This document shows, piece by piece, positions 1-9,012 of a DNA stretch of 64,000 nucleotides. A model generated the notes under the pieces. It saw nothing but the letters and a program-made list of their open reading frames with translations, did not search any database and was not told the DNA's origin. Where the stretch lies: contig NZ_OZ024668.1 in the NCBI RefSeq assembly GCF_902497775.2, positions 5,688,326-5,752,325 on the forward strand, in the 5' to 3' direction. Made by a program: the position numbers and the translations under genes. The first letter of the stretch is position 1; the number at the start of each line of letters is the position of its first letter. The DNA comes from Pseudomonas fluorescens. Lineage in GTDB: Bacteria; Pseudomonadota; Gammaproteobacteria; Pseudomonadales; Pseudomonadaceae.

Positions 1-257
1 TCGTAGATCTCGTTGGCCGAGGCAATGATGCCGCTGCCGATGCTGAAGCCGACGATAAAGTCTTCCAGGTCAGTGGGGCTGACCAGCATGACTGCCTGGC
101 TGATGCCGTTGTAAGCGATCGCCAGCGCGACTTCCTCAGCCAGTGCGGTATGGGCCTGGCTGTCGTCGTCAAGGTGGCAGTAGTCGTAGATATTGCTGGC
201 CGCGGGCGCAGTCACAAGCGGGGTGGACGCCGCACAGGCCGGGGGTTTAGTGCTCAT
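1..257 (-). CDS. fdhD: FdhD, formate dehydrogenase accessory sulfurtransferase (N-terminal part, cut by window edge)
   Basis: FdhD passes sulfur from IscS to the molybdenum cofactor of formate dehydrogenases. Reading leftward from ATG at 257 gives 85 codons that are still open at base 1. Residues about 42-85 contain the family signature: a conserved stretch ending in AIAYNGISQAVM, followed by SPTDLEDFIVGFSIGSGII. An in-frame stop lies upstream and no other start codon lies between it and 257, so the start is fixed. No strong Shine-Dalgarno sequence is visible. The C-terminal two thirds, including the sulfurtransferase cysteines, are outside the window. It lies 95 bp downstream of a LysR regulator on the same strand. 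Confidence 0.88.
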   Translation of the reverse strand, partial: MSTKPPACAASTPLVTAPAASNIYDYCHLDDDSQAHTALAEEVALAIAYNGISQAVMLVSPTDLEDFIVGFSIGSGIIASANEIY

Positions 258-352
258 CAGCAGAGGTACCGGCGGCTGTTCAGCTTTAAGCCTAGGCTTG
301 CGCTCGGGTATCGTCTAATCGCTAATGCTGATGCTTTGATAGACGGCGTCGA

Positions 353-1240
353 TCAAGCCTCGCCTTGCAGCGCTTGATATTCAGCCAGACACACCTCGGC
401 CAGGGCCGAGCGCGGCGCCGTGCGGCGCATGATCAGGCCCAGTGGCGCCAGGGTACAGGCCTGTTCGATCGGTTGCAGGCGCAGCCGTTCGGTGAGCACT
501 TCCAGGCCCGCCGCCAACGGCATAATGGCGCAACACAGGCCGCCGCTGACGGCCTGGGCCAACTGATGGACGGCATCGGTCTGCAGCAACAGCTGCGGGG
601 TCAGGCCGCGGCTGTGGAAGTTGTGGTCGATCGACTGGCGAAAATGCATGCCGGCGGTGAGCAAGCCCAGCGGCAGTTCGGTCAGCTGTTGCCAGCTTAG
701 GGGCTGGTCGTCAAAGCGGAAATGATCTGGATCATATAAAAGCCCCATGCGCGTCTCGCCCAGCGGCAGCGACTGGAAGCGTTCATGGTCGAGCCGATCG
801 AGGTACGACACGCCCAGGTCCAGCTGGTTGCTGGTGAGCTGTTCGAGGATCTGCTCGGAGCTCAGGGCGCTGAGTTCGAAGCGCAGTTCCGGGTGCTGCT
901 GGTGCATGCGCCGCAGCAACGGCAACGGGTCGAAGCTCGACAGTGGCACCACGCCCAGTCGCAGGGTGCCGACCAGATGACCGCGGCAGGCGGCCGCTTC
1001 GGCATTCAGGCCGTCGTAGGCGGCAATCACCGAGCGGGCCCAGGCCAGGACCCGCTCGCCCTGGGCAGTAAAGCCCTCGAAGCGCTGGCCACGGTTGACC
1101 AGGGCCAGGTCCAGCTCCTGTTCCAGGTTGCGCAAGCGCATCGACAGGGTCGGCTGGGTCACGTGGCAGCGGGCGGCGGCTTGGCCGAAGTGGCGGGTTT
1201 CATCCAGGGCGATGAGGAATTTGAGTTGTTTGATGTCCAT
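353..1240 (-). CDS. LysR-family transcriptional regulator
   Basis: This is a 295-residue LysR-type regulator. The N-terminal winged helix-turn-helix covers residues about 1-60 (FLIALDETRHFGQAAARCHV then TQPTLSMRLRNLE), and a substrate-binding effector domain occupies about 90-290. An upstream in-frame ATG at 1258 exists, but ATG 1240 is chosen because GTGGAG sits eight bases before it and LysR proteins normally begin with MDI-type leaders. It lies just upstream of fdhD on the same strand, so control of formate dehydrogenase maturation is a plausible guess from position only. It is divergent from the LysM protein gene across 84 bp. The effector ligand cannot be inferred from the sequence. Confidence 0.9.
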   Translation of the reverse strand: MDIKQLKFLIALDETRHFGQAAARCHVTQPTLSMRLRNLEQELDLALVNRGQRFEGFTAQGERVLAWARSVIAAYDGLNAEAAACRGHLVGTLRLGVVPLSSFDPLPLLRRMHQQHPELRFELSALSSEQILEQLTSNQLDLGVSYLDRLDHERFQSLPLGETRMGLLYDPDHFRFDDQPLSWQQLTELPLGLLTAGMHFRQSIDHNFHSRGLTPQLLLQTDAVHQLAQAVSGGLCCAIMPLAAGLEVLTERLRLQPIEQACTLAPLGLIMRRTAPRSALAEVCLAEYQALQGEA

Positions 1241-1324
1241 CGTCGCTCCACGGCGCAAAGCAGGCGAAGCATTCTAACCTGTCCTAGACTCCAGGCTCCG
1301 AGATTCATCACCAAGGAGAGCGGT

Positions 1325-1765
1325 ATGAGCATTTTCAGTTTCGTCAAAGAAGCAGGCGAGAAACTTATCGACCTGTTGACCCCGGGTAATGCCAATGCCA
1401 GCGAGCAGTTGAAGGAGCATGTCTCCAAGGTAGGCTTGGGCAATCCGAACATTCAGACAACTGTCGAGGGCAGCAAGGTGACGGTCACCGGCGAGGTGGC
1501 CAGCCAGGAAGAGAAGGAGAAAATCCTGCTGGCGCTGGGCAACATTGCCGGTGTGGAGTCGGTGGATGATCAGATCACTGTTACCGGGCCTCTGGTTGCC
1601 GCTGCCCGTTTTGTCGTGGTGAAGAAGGGCGACACCCTCAGTGCCATTTCCCTGGCTGTGTACGGCAACGCCAACCAGTACAACAAGATTTTCGAAGCCA
1701 ACAAGCCGCTGCTCAGCCACCCGGACAAGATCTACCCGGGCCAGACCCTGCGCATCCCTGAATAA
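1325..1765 (+). CDS. lysM: BON and LysM domain protein (Kbp/YgaU type)
   Basis: This is a 146-residue protein with a BON domain (about residues 25-85, motif VEGSKVTVTGEVASQEEKEK) and a C-terminal LysM domain (about 97-145, starting FVVVKKGDTLSAIS and ending YPGQTLRIPE). This order and length match E. coli Kbp (YgaU), a soluble potassium-binding protein. No signal peptide is visible, which agrees with a cytoplasmic role for that family rather than peptidoglycan binding in the periplasm. The start is supported by AAGGAG seven bases upstream. The stop codon abuts the stop of the convergent nucleotidase gene with no spacer. Confidence 0.93.
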   Translation: MSIFSFVKEAGEKLIDLLTPGNANASEQLKEHVSKVGLGNPNIQTTVEGSKVTVTGEVASQEEKEKILLALGNIAGVESVDDQITVTGPLVAAARFVVVKKGDTLSAISLAVYGNANQYNKIFEANKPLLSHPDKIYPGQTLRIPE

Positions 1766-2428
1766 TCACAACCCTTCGAGCAACGCCCGGTAGTCTTCCA
1801 CTGCGGCGAACTCTTCGGTATCTCGCGGCCCTTTGCGGCTGTCCGGCTGGCGCACCGCAAGCAGGTGCGCCACACCGAAGTCGCGGGCGCTGCGCAAGAT
1901 CGACAAGGTGTCGTCGATAAACAGACTGCGTTGCGGGCTGAAGCCGATATCCGCCTGCAGGGCGCTCCAGAACTGCGGGTTCTCCTTGGGGTAGCCGTAG
2001 TCATGGGAGCTGATCAGGCGCTCGAAGTAGGGCGCCAGCTCCACCCGTTCCAGCTTCAGCGACAACGAGTCGCGGTGGGCGTTGGTGATCAGGATCACGC
2101 GCTTGCCGGCGTCCTTGATCGCCTTGAGGAAGGTGTCGGCATCCGGGCGCAGGGCGATCAGGTGGGCGGTTTCCAGCTTCAGTTCGCGCACCGGAATGTT
2201 CAGCTCGCGGCTCCAGAAGTCCAGGCAGTACCAGTTCAGCGAGCCGGCGTGCTGTTCAAACAGCGGTTGCAGTTCGAGTTCGGCCATGGCCCGGCTGATG
2301 CTGTGCAGTTCGGCGTAGCGCTGGGGCAGTTGTTCGAGCCAGAAATGGTTGTCGAAATGCAGGTCGAGCAGGGTACCGTCCATGTCCAGCAGGACGGTAT
2401 CGATGGTGGACCAGGCTAAAACGGGCAT
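1766..2428 (-). CDS. yrfG: HAD-family GMP/IMP nucleotidase YrfG
   Basis: This 220-residue haloacid dehalogenase hydrolase removes phosphate from purine nucleoside monophosphates if it behaves like E. coli YrfG. The nucleophile motif DMDGTLLDL lies at about residues 15-23, motif II at ILITNAH, the lysine in YPKENPQFW, and the acidic motif IV at LFIDDT. Length and all four HAD motifs fit the family. ATG 2428 is preferred over a longer in-frame reading because homologues begin just before the DMDGT motif; its ribosome-binding site is weak. It is divergent from nudE across 79 bp, and the pair lies in the same order in related pseudomonads. Confidence 0.88.
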   Translation of the reverse strand: MPVLAWSTIDTVLLDMDGTLLDLHFDNHFWLEQLPQRYAELHSISRAMAELELQPLFEQHAGSLNWYCLDFWSRELNIPVRELKLETAHLIALRPDADTFLKAIKDAGKRVILITNAHRDSLSLKLERVELAPYFERLISSHDYGYPKENPQFWSALQADIGFSPQRSLFIDDTLSILRSARDFGVAHLLAVRQPDSRKGPRDTEEFAAVEDYRALLEGL

Positions 2429-2507
2429 ATGAAATTCTCGAGCAGTCAGGAGGCAGCGGCCGGGCAAGCCACGGTATAGTAACCCGTTCACGCCAAGGAG
2501 CCGCCCC

Positions 2508-3074
2508 ATGCGCCAGAAACCCACCGTTCTCTCTCGCGAGATCGTCGCCAGCAGCCGCCTGTTCCGCGTCGAAGCCGTGCAATTGCGCTTTGCCAACGGC
2601 GCCGAGCGCACCTACGAACGCCTGGTCGGGCGCGGCAACGGTTATGGCGCGGTGATGATCGTGGCGATGCTCGATGCCGAGCATGCGGTGCTGGTGGAAG
2701 AATACTGCGGTGGTACCGACGAGTACGAACTGTCGTTGCCCAAGGGCCTGATCGAACCGGGTGAAGACGTGCTGGCGGCGGCCGACCGCGAACTCAAGGA
2801 AGAAGCAGGTTTCGGCGCCCGTCAGCTGGAGCATCTGACCGAGCTGTCGCTGTCGCCCGGCTATATGAGCCAGAAGATCCAGGTAGTCCTGGCCACCGAC
2901 CTCTATGAGGAACGCCTGGAAGGCGACGAGCCGGAGCCGATGCGTGTCGACAAGATCAACCTGCGCGAGCTGTCGGCCCTGGCCCAGCATCCGCAGTTCT
3001 CTGAAGGTCGGGCCCTGGCGGCGCTGTATCTGGTACGCGACCTGCTGAGCCAGCGCGGGGTGTTCCCGCTATGA
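2508..3074 (+). CDS. nudE: ADP compounds hydrolase NudE (Nudix)
   Basis: This 188-residue Nudix hydrolase is expected to cleave ADP-ribose, NADH, Ap3A and similar ADP derivatives. A complete Nudix box runs from G80 to F102 with E86, R94, E95, E98, E99 and G101 in the canonical spacing (G x5 E x7 RE L x EE x G). It is translationally coupled to cysQ: its TGA overlaps the cysQ ATG in ATGA. Both enzymes clear nucleotide by-products, which makes the operon functionally coherent. The start has an AAGGAG-like sequence upstream (CCAAGGAGCC). Confidence 0.93.
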   Translation: MRQKPTVLSREIVASSRLFRVEAVQLRFANGAERTYERLVGRGNGYGAVMIVAMLDAEHAVLVEEYCGGTDEYELSLPKGLIEPGEDVLAAADRELKEEAGFGARQLEHLTELSLSPGYMSQKIQVVLATDLYEERLEGDEPEPMRVDKINLRELSALAQHPQFSEGRALAALYLVRDLLSQRGVFPL

Positions 3075-3898
3075 GCGACAGTGCCCTGATGCAGCAAGTG
3101 GTGGAGCTGGCCCGCCAGGCGGGCGAGGCCATCCTGCCGTTCTGGCGCGCCGATGTGGCAGTGACGGCCAAGGCCGATGAGTCGCCGGTGACGGCCGCGG
3201 ACCTCGCGGCCCATCAGGTCATTGCCGAGGGTTTGCGCGCGCTGGCGCCGGAGATCCCGGTGCTGTCGGAAGAAGATTGCGACATTCCCCTGAGCGAACG
3301 CCAAGGCTGGCAGCGTTGGTGGCTGGTCGATCCGCTGGATGGCACCAAGGAGTTCATCGCCGGTACAGAAGAATTTACCGTCAACATCGCCCTGATCGAG
3401 CAGGGTCAGGTGGTGTTTGGCGTGGTGGCGATTCCCACCAATGGGCGCTGCTATTACGGCGGCAAAGGCTTCGGTGCCTGGCTTGCAGAAGAGAGCGGGG
3501 CGGCCAAAGCCATCAGCGTGCGCACTGCACCATCTGCCGGCGAGCGTTTTACCGTGGTCGCCAGCCGCCGGCATTCCAGCCCGCAACAGGAGGCCTTGTT
3601 GGCCGGCCTGAGCCAGGCGGTAGGAGAGCTGGAACTGGCCAATATCGGCAGTTCGCTGAAGTTCTGCCTGCTGGCCGAGGGCGCGGCCGATTGCTACCCG
3701 CGCCTGGCACCGACGTCGCAGTGGGATACCGCGGCAGCCCAGGGCGTACTGGAAGGCGCCGGCGGCGAAGTGCTTGGCCTCGATGGCCAGGCTTTCGTCT
3801 ATCCGCCGCGCGAATCCTTGCTCAACCCGTTCTTCCTGGCCTTGCCGGCTGCCGCACCGTGGCGCGACACGCTGTTGCAGCAAGCCCTAGCGGTGTAG
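3071..3898 (+). CDS. cysQ: 3'(2'),5'-bisphosphate nucleotidase CysQ
   Basis: This 275-residue inositol-monophosphatase-fold enzyme hydrolyses 3'-phosphoadenosine 5'-phosphate (PAP) to AMP, relieving its toxicity during sulfate assimilation. Metal-binding motifs are visible: EE at residues 67-68, DPLDGTKEF at 87-95, and a later WDTAAAQGVLEGAGG motif supplying the last aspartate. The start overlaps the nudE stop (ATGA), so the two are probably cotranscribed. The last 12 bases overlap the end of the convergent thioesterase gene, leaving no room for a terminator between them. Confidence 0.94.
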   Translation: MSDSALMQQVVELARQAGEAILPFWRADVAVTAKADESPVTAADLAAHQVIAEGLRALAPEIPVLSEEDCDIPLSERQGWQRWWLVDPLDGTKEFIAGTEEFTVNIALIEQGQVVFGVVAIPTNGRCYYGGKGFGAWLAEESGAAKAISVRTAPSAGERFTVVASRRHSSPQQEALLAGLSQAVGELELANIGSSLKFCLLAEGAADCYPRLAPTSQWDTAAAQGVLEGAGGEVLGLDGQAFVYPPRESLLNPFFLALPAAAPWRDTLLQQALAV

Positions 3899-4342
3899 CA
3901 CGTACTGGCCACTGAACTGCACGGCAGCCTCGCTGCTGCCGGCATTGCTGACCTGGGTGTGCAGGTTCAGGCGCGCCCGGCCACGGCGTTGATAGGTGGC
4001 GATGAATCGCTCCCAGACTTTCTCCTCCGGCGCCGCGCAGGTCGCAATCGCCGCGCCGGTGACCGGTAGCGGATAGCTGATCTGGCCTTCCTGGATGACG
4101 ATATGGCCGTCATCGATCCCCGCTTCGCGCAACCTCAGGTGCAACCAGCCCCAGCCGACCAGCACCGCCGCGCAGTACAGGCTGCCGCCGAACATGGTGC
4201 TCTTGTGGTTGACGTTGGCTTCCAGTGGCAATTGCAAGCGCAGGCAATGCTGCTGCCAGTCGAGCACCTGCAGGCCCATCTGCCGGGTCAGCGGGATGTC
4301 GCTGTGCAACACCGATTCGAGGTAGTGGCTGTCCGTGCTCAT
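3887..4342 (-). CDS. YiiD C-terminal-type thioesterase
   Basis: This 151-residue single-domain hotdog-fold protein resembles the thioesterase half of YiiD-type proteins (motif NHKSTMFGGSLYCAAVLVGWGW around residues 45-66, where the N-H-x-x-T-M-F-G-G stretch is characteristic). The substrate is unknown, presumably an acyl-CoA. It is the last gene of the rml-dct operon: its ATG overlaps the dctD stop (ATGA). Its 3' end overlaps cysQ by 12 bases on the opposite strand. No signal peptide or membrane segment is seen. Confidence 0.82.
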   Translation of the reverse strand: MSTDSHYLESVLHSDIPLTRQMGLQVLDWQQHCLRLQLPLEANVNHKSTMFGGSLYCAAVLVGWGWLHLRLREAGIDDGHIVIQEGQISYPLPVTGAAIATCAAPEEKVWERFIATYQRRGRARLNLHTQVSNAGSSEAAVQFSGQYVLHR

Positions 4343-5751
4343 GGACGGTTGTCCTCCAGGTCATCACTGTGGTGGTTACTGTCGGCAAAGCTCAGGCCGT
4401 GTTTGCGCAGCTTGTCGTGCAGGGTTTTACGCGGGATGCCGAGCGCTTCGGCCAGGCTGCGCAACGAGTTGTGCGAGCGCGCCAGTTCTGCGGCGATCAG
4501 CGAGCGTTCGAATTGCTCGACCTGTTCGCTGAGGTTGCCGCTGCCCATGCTTGCCAGTGTATCGTCGGCCGCAGGCGGCAGATCACCGTCCAGGGCCAGT
4601 TCCAGGCCCAGGGCGAAGCGTTCGGCGGCGTTCTGCAGTTCACGCACGTTGCCCGGCCATTCATGGCGCAACAGCAGCGCCCGGTGCGTCGGCTGCAGTG
4701 GCGGCACTGGCAGGCCGTGGCGCTCGCTGGCGGCTTCGGCAAAGTGCTGGAACAGCACCAGGATGTCTTCGCCGCGCTCGCGCAACGGTGGAATGCGCAG
4801 TGGTGCGACGTTCAGGCGGTAATACAGGTCGGCACGGAAGCGCCCCTGGTCGGCGGCCTGGCGCAGGTCTTCCTTGGTCGCGGCGATGATGCGGATATCC
4901 AGCGGGATCAGCTGGTTGCCGCCCAGGCGCTCGACCACCCGTTCCTGCAGCAGGCGCAGCAGCTTGACCTGGACATCCAGGCTCATGCTTTCGATTTCAT
5001 CGAGGAACAGCGTGCCGCCGTTGGCGAATTCGAACTTGCCGATGCGGCGCTTCTGCGCGCCAGTGAACGCCCCTGGCTCGTGGCCGAACAGTTCGCTTTC
5101 GACCACCGACTCGGCCAGGGCACCGGCGTTGATTGCCACGAACGGGCCGTCGCGGCGGCTCGACAGGTCGTGCAGAGCGCGGGCCACCACCTCTTTGCCG
5201 GCGCCGGTTTCGCCGAGGATCAGCACATCGGCGCGGGTGCCGGCCAAGGCACCGATCTGCTCGCGCAGGCGCAGCATCGGCGCCGAGTGACCGACCAGGC
5301 GTGTGCTCAGCTCCTGGCGATCGCTCAGGGCCAGGCGCAGGCTGCGGTTGTCCAGCACCAGGCGGCGCAGGGCCAGGGCGCGGCGCACACTGTCGAGCAA
5401 GGCATCGCTGGCGAAGGGTTTTTCCAGAAAGTCATAGGCACCGGCGCGCATGGCCTGCACCGCCAGCGGTACGTCGCCGTGGCCGGTGATCAGCAGTACC
5501 GGCAGTTCCGGGTCCTGGGCGTGCAGCTGCTGCAGCAGCTCAAGGCCGTCGATGCCGGGCATGCGAATATCGCTGACCACCACGCCCGGCCAGTCGCGCT
5601 CGATGCGCCCGGCCAGGCCCTGGGCGTCGCTCAGGGGCAGGATCTTCAGCCCGGCGAGGTCGAGGGTCTGGCTCAGGGCCTGGCGCAGGTGCGGGTCGTC
5701 GTCGACCAGGATCACCTGCGTGCGGCTGTCGATGAGCGGCTCGGTCGTCAT
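4339..5751 (-). CDS. dctD: NtrC-family response regulator DctD (sigma-54 activator)
   Basis: This 470-residue activator has a receiver domain at residues 13-125 (phosphoacceptor D61 in VVVSDIRMPG, conserved K111 in LEKPF), a sigma-54 AAA+ domain at about 152-380 with Walker A GETGAGKE at 180-187, GAFTGA at 227-232, Walker B FLDEIE at 249-254 and arginine finger region RFRADLYYRLN. A Fis-type helix-turn-helix sits at about 425-460 (SLRSLAEALGIPRKTLHDKL). It is expected to switch on C4-dicarboxylate uptake genes with RpoN; none of those targets is in this window. It overlaps dctB (ATGA) and the thioesterase gene (ATGA), so the sensor and regulator are made together. Confidence 0.92.
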   Translation of the reverse strand: MTTEPLIDSRTQVILVDDDPHLRQALSQTLDLAGLKILPLSDAQGLAGRIERDWPGVVVSDIRMPGIDGLELLQQLHAQDPELPVLLITGHGDVPLAVQAMRAGAYDFLEKPFASDALLDSVRRALALRRLVLDNRSLRLALSDRQELSTRLVGHSAPMLRLREQIGALAGTRADVLILGETGAGKEVVARALHDLSSRRDGPFVAINAGALAESVVESELFGHEPGAFTGAQKRRIGKFEFANGGTLFLDEIESMSLDVQVKLLRLLQERVVERLGGNQLIPLDIRIIAATKEDLRQAADQGRFRADLYYRLNVAPLRIPPLRERGEDILVLFQHFAEAASERHGLPVPPLQPTHRALLLRHEWPGNVRELQNAAERFALGLELALDGDLPPAADDTLASMGSGNLSEQVEQFERSLIAAELARSHNSLRSLAEALGIPRKTLHDKLRKHGLSFADSNHHSDDLEDNRP

Positions 5752-7562
5752 GCCGATGGGTCCTCCGAAGTGGGTAGGGTTGCGCCGGGCTTGGCGATGC
5801 GCAGTTGCAGGGTCAGCAGGGCGCCGCCTTCAGGGTGGTTGCCGAGCAATAGCTCACCGCCCAGCGCCCGCATCAAGGTATCGCAGATCGCCAGGCCCAG
5901 GCCAAGGCCCTGGGTGCGCGTCTTGGTGGTGAAAAACGGCTCACGGGCGCGGGCCATGGCCTGGCTGGTAAAGCCCGGACCGTTGTCGCGAATGTACAGG
6001 TAGACGTTGCCATCGCGCTGTTCGGCACTGAGCCAGAGTTTGCGCGGGTTGGCTTTTTCGGTCAGGGCGTCGAGGGCGTTGGCCAGCAAGTTGCCGAGCA
6101 CCTGGCGCAGACGGGTTTCACCGGCCTGGACCCACAGGGTGGCCTCCGGCAGGTCGCGCACCAGCTCCACGGCCATTGCCCGTCGGCGCTTGGCCAGCAG
6201 CGCCAGGGCATCGTCCAGGGCCGGCTGCAGGGCTACGCTCTCCGGAGCATGGCGGTCGCGGCGGGCAAAGGCGCGCAGGTGGGCGATGATTGACGCCATG
6301 CGCCCGGTCAGTTCGCTGATCAGCTTGAGGTTGCTGCGGGCATCATCGGTGCGCTGGTGATCGAGGAGTATCTCGGCGTTCTCGGCATAGCTGCGGATCG
6401 CCGCCAGTGGCTGGTTGAGTTCGTGGCTGATGCTCGCCGACATGGTACCCAATACCGAGAGCTTGCCGGCCTGCACCAGTTCGTCCTGGGCGCGCACCAG
6501 TTCCTGCTGGGCCTGTTCGCGCTCCAGCACTTCTTCCTTGAGGCGGCTGTTGAGGCCTTCGAGGTCGGCGGTGCGCTCGATCACGCGCTTTTCCAGCTCC
6601 TGGCGGCCATGGGCTTCAAAGTCGATACGGTCCATGTAGTGGCGGCGCCGTTGCATGATCAAGCCGAGCAGCAGCATCACTACCAGCAAGGTGGCGCCGC
6701 CAATGGCCACCACGGTGCGCACCGAGCGGTCGATCAGGGTGCGTGGGGCGAGGATGCTGACCTGCCAGCCGGTCTCGTCGATGGCCTGGGTCTGGGTTAG
6801 CCAGGCCTTGGGGTCGAGGGTCAGCGGCTTGGGCGTTTGAGTCGGGTATGGCTGGATGGCGACGATGGCTTCGCGTTCGGCGTCGCTCAGTGGCCGAGTG
6901 GCGCGAAAACGCCAATCAGGCCTGGAGGTCAGGATCACCACGCCGTTGTGGTCGGTCAGCAGCAACTGTTCCGGGGTCTTGCCCCAGAGGGTTTCGGTAT
7001 GGTCGAGGTCGACCTTGACCACCAGTGCACCGATTACTCGGTCGCGGTCGCGCACCGCGGCGGCAAAGAAGTAGCCGCGCTTGGCCGAGGTGGTGCCCTG
7101 GCCGAAGAAGCGCCCCAGGCGCCCGGCAATGGCTTCGCTGAAATACGGGCGGAAGGCGAAGTTGCGGCCGATGAAGCTGTCGTGTTTGTCCCAGTTGGAG
7201 GCGGCCAGGGTGTTGCCATTGGCGTCCATCAGGTACATGACCTCGGCGCCGGTCTGGGTGGCGATGTCCTTGAGCAGGCGGTTGGCGTTGGTCAGGGTTT
7301 CCAGGCGCAGGGGGTCGGCCAGCACCGCGCGCAGCGCCGGCAGGTCACCGAGGATCTGCGGCAGCGTCTCGTAGCGGTGCAGGGTGCCGAGCAGGTTGGC
7401 CACGTACAAGTCGAGGGTCTGGCGGTTTTGCCCGGCCAGTTCGTCCTGGTAGTAGCGCTCGGCGAGGTGTTGCAACGGCCACAGCAAGGGCGCCAGGCAC
7501 ACTGCAAGTAGGGCAAGGCTGCGCCAGCGAGGGCGGCGGGGTACGGGTGGAGTTATGTTCAT
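5748..7562 (-). CDS. dctB: Sensor histidine kinase DctB (C4-dicarboxylate sensing)
   Basis: This 604-residue membrane kinase has one transmembrane helix at about 14-30, a periplasmic double-Cache-type sensor at about 32-280, a second helix at about 283-303, a charged coiled coil at about 315-365, a HisKA domain with phosphoacceptor H380 (SISHELNQPL), and a C-terminal HATPase with N box LGNLLANALDA and G box DNGPGF. An upstream in-frame ATG at 7673 would add 37 residues that look non-coding and lie inside the rmlD coding region, so ATG 7562 is chosen. It lies 35 bp after rmlD and overlaps dctD (ATGA). The same rml-dctBD adjacency is known in P. aeruginosa. Confidence 0.91.
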   Translation of the reverse strand: MNITPPVPRRPRWRSLALLAVCLAPLLWPLQHLAERYYQDELAGQNRQTLDLYVANLLGTLHRYETLPQILGDLPALRAVLADPLRLETLTNANRLLKDIATQTGAEVMYLMDANGNTLAASNWDKHDSFIGRNFAFRPYFSEAIAGRLGRFFGQGTTSAKRGYFFAAAVRDRDRVIGALVVKVDLDHTETLWGKTPEQLLLTDHNGVVILTSRPDWRFRATRPLSDAEREAIVAIQPYPTQTPKPLTLDPKAWLTQTQAIDETGWQVSILAPRTLIDRSVRTVVAIGGATLLVVMLLLGLIMQRRRHYMDRIDFEAHGRQELEKRVIERTADLEGLNSRLKEEVLEREQAQQELVRAQDELVQAGKLSVLGTMSASISHELNQPLAAIRSYAENAEILLDHQRTDDARSNLKLISELTGRMASIIAHLRAFARRDRHAPESVALQPALDDALALLAKRRRAMAVELVRDLPEATLWVQAGETRLRQVLGNLLANALDALTEKANPRKLWLSAEQRDGNVYLYIRDNGPGFTSQAMARAREPFFTTKTRTQGLGLGLAICDTLMRALGGELLLGNHPEGGALLTLQLRIAKPGATLPTSEDPSA

Positions 7563-7597
7563 CGCAACTGCGCCAGAATGATCTGGCGCATTATGCG

Positions 7598-8470
7598 CTA
7601 CTTCAGGCAGTCGATCAGCGCCTGCTGCCAGTGTGGCTGGCTGACCTGCCACTCGCGTTGCAGGCGGCTGCAATCGAGGCGCGAGTTCAGCGGGCGGTGG
7701 GCCGGGGTCGGGTAGTCGCTGGAGGGGATTGGCACCAGCTCGGCGCAGGGCAAACCCTGGGCCTTGAGGTGTTCAGCAATGGCCTGGGCAAAACCGAACC
7801 AGGAGGTTTCCCCTTGGGCGGTCAGGTGGTAGGTGCCCCAGGCGCCGGCCTGGCCAGCCTGCCAGCGTTCGATCAGGGCGCGGGTGCTCTGGGCGATGGT
7901 GCCAGCCCAGGTCGGTGCGCCGATCTGGTCGGCGACGATGCGCAACTCTGGTTTTTCCTGCAGCAGGCGCTGCATGGTCAGTAGAAAGTTGCGCCCGTGC
8001 CGTGAATACACCCAACTGGTACGCAGGATCAGATGCTCACCACCCACTTGCGCAATTGCCTGTTCGCCGGCCAGCTTGCTGCTTCCGTAGACGCCCAGCG
8101 GATTGGGCTGGTCCTCCTCGGTGTAGGGGCTGTCTTTACTGCCGTCGAACACGTAGTCGGTGGAATAGTGGATCAGCGGGATGCCCAGTTCTGCGGCTTC
8201 TTCGGCGAAGACGCCGGGGGCCTGGGCATTGATCGCAAAGGCCAGCTCTGGTTCGCTTTCGGCCTGATCGACCGCGGTGTGGGCTGCGGCGTTGATGATC
8301 AGGTCGGGTTTGAGCTGCTGCACCTGTGCACGAATGCTTTCGGGGTGCGCCAGGTCCAGGGTGTCGCGTCCCAGTACATGCAACTGGCCAAGGTCGCCCA
8401 GGTGCTGTTGCAGCTCCCGGGACACCTGGCCGTGCTGGCCGCTGATGAGGATGTTCAAGCCTGCACTCAT
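7598..8470 (-). CDS. rfbD: dTDP-4-dehydrorhamnose reductase RmlD
   Basis: This 290-residue extended short-chain dehydrogenase catalyses the last step of dTDP-L-rhamnose synthesis, NAD(P)H reduction of dTDP-4-keto-L-rhamnose. A nucleotide-binding motif SGQHGQV lies at residues 10-16, the catalytic T104-D105 pair in YSTDYVFDG, and Y128/K132 in YGSSK. ATG 8470 is chosen over an upstream in-frame ATG at 8497 because it overlaps the rmlC stop in ATGA. It is the fourth of four rml genes, ordered B-A-C-D. Confidence 0.94.
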   Translation of the reverse strand: MSAGLNILISGQHGQVSRELQQHLGDLGQLHVLGRDTLDLAHPESIRAQVQQLKPDLIINAAAHTAVDQAESEPELAFAINAQAPGVFAEEAAELGIPLIHYSTDYVFDGSKDSPYTEEDQPNPLGVYGSSKLAGEQAIAQVGGEHLILRTSWVYSRHGRNFLLTMQRLLQEKPELRIVADQIGAPTWAGTIAQSTRALIERWQAGQAGAWGTYHLTAQGETSWFGFAQAIAEHLKAQGLPCAELVPIPSSDYPTPAHRPLNSRLDCSRLQREWQVSQPHWQQALIDCLK

Positions 8471-9012
8471 GGGAACAGATCCGCATCTTTGAGCCATTTT
8501 CCGGCTTGATCCTTGGCTGACAACTGGGGTGGCTCATCCAGTTGCCAGTCGATAGCCAGGTCTGGATCATCCCAACGAATGCAGCGTTCAGCCGCCGGGT
8601 TGTAATAGTCGGTGGTCTTGTAGAGGAACTCGGCGCTTTCGCTGAGCACCACGAAACCATGGGCGAAGCCTTCCGGCACCCAGAGCTGGCGGTGATTGTC
8701 GGCGGACAGTCTGACCGCGACCCATTTGCCGAAGTGAGGGGAGCTTCGGCGGATATCCACGGCCACATCCAGCACTTCACCCTGGGTCACACGAACCAGC
8801 TTGCCCTGGGTGTTTTCGAGTTGGTAGTGCAGCCCGCGTAGTACACCTTTTTGCGACCGCGAATGGTTGTCCTGGACAAACGTGGTGGTGACACCGGTTT
8901 TTTCCTGGAACGCGTCGGCATTGAAGCTTTCGTAGAAAAATCCGCGGCTGTCGCCGAACACCTTGGGTTCGATAATCAATACGTCGGGTAGATCAGTGGC
9001 GATTACGTTCAT
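8467..9012 (-). CDS. rfbC: dTDP-4-dehydrorhamnose 3,5-epimerase RmlC
   Basis: This 181-residue cupin epimerase converts dTDP-4-keto-6-deoxyglucose to the 4-keto-rhamnose form. The general base H62 is in the signature VLRGLHYQ (57-64), and the conserved [10 protein letters not shown] and [12 protein letters not shown] segments lie at about 116-142. Length is exactly that of the family. The ATG overlaps the rmlA stop and the stop overlaps the rmlD start, both as ATGA, suggesting translational coupling through the whole sugar-nucleotide block. Confidence 0.95.
   Translation of the reverse strand: MNVIATDLPDVLIIEPKVFGDSRGFFYESFNADAFQEKTGVTTTFVQDNHSRSQKGVLRGLHYQLENTQGKLVRVTQGEVLDVAVDIRRSSPHFGKWVAVRLSADNHRQLWVPEGFAHGFVVLSESAEFLYKTTDYYNPAAERCIRWDDPDLAIDWQLDEPPQLSAKDQAGKWLKDADLFP

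Noticed and set aside
430..980. Plus-strand frames opposite the first LysR gene
   Set aside because: Shadow frames of an intact regulator with canonical HTH; no start context.
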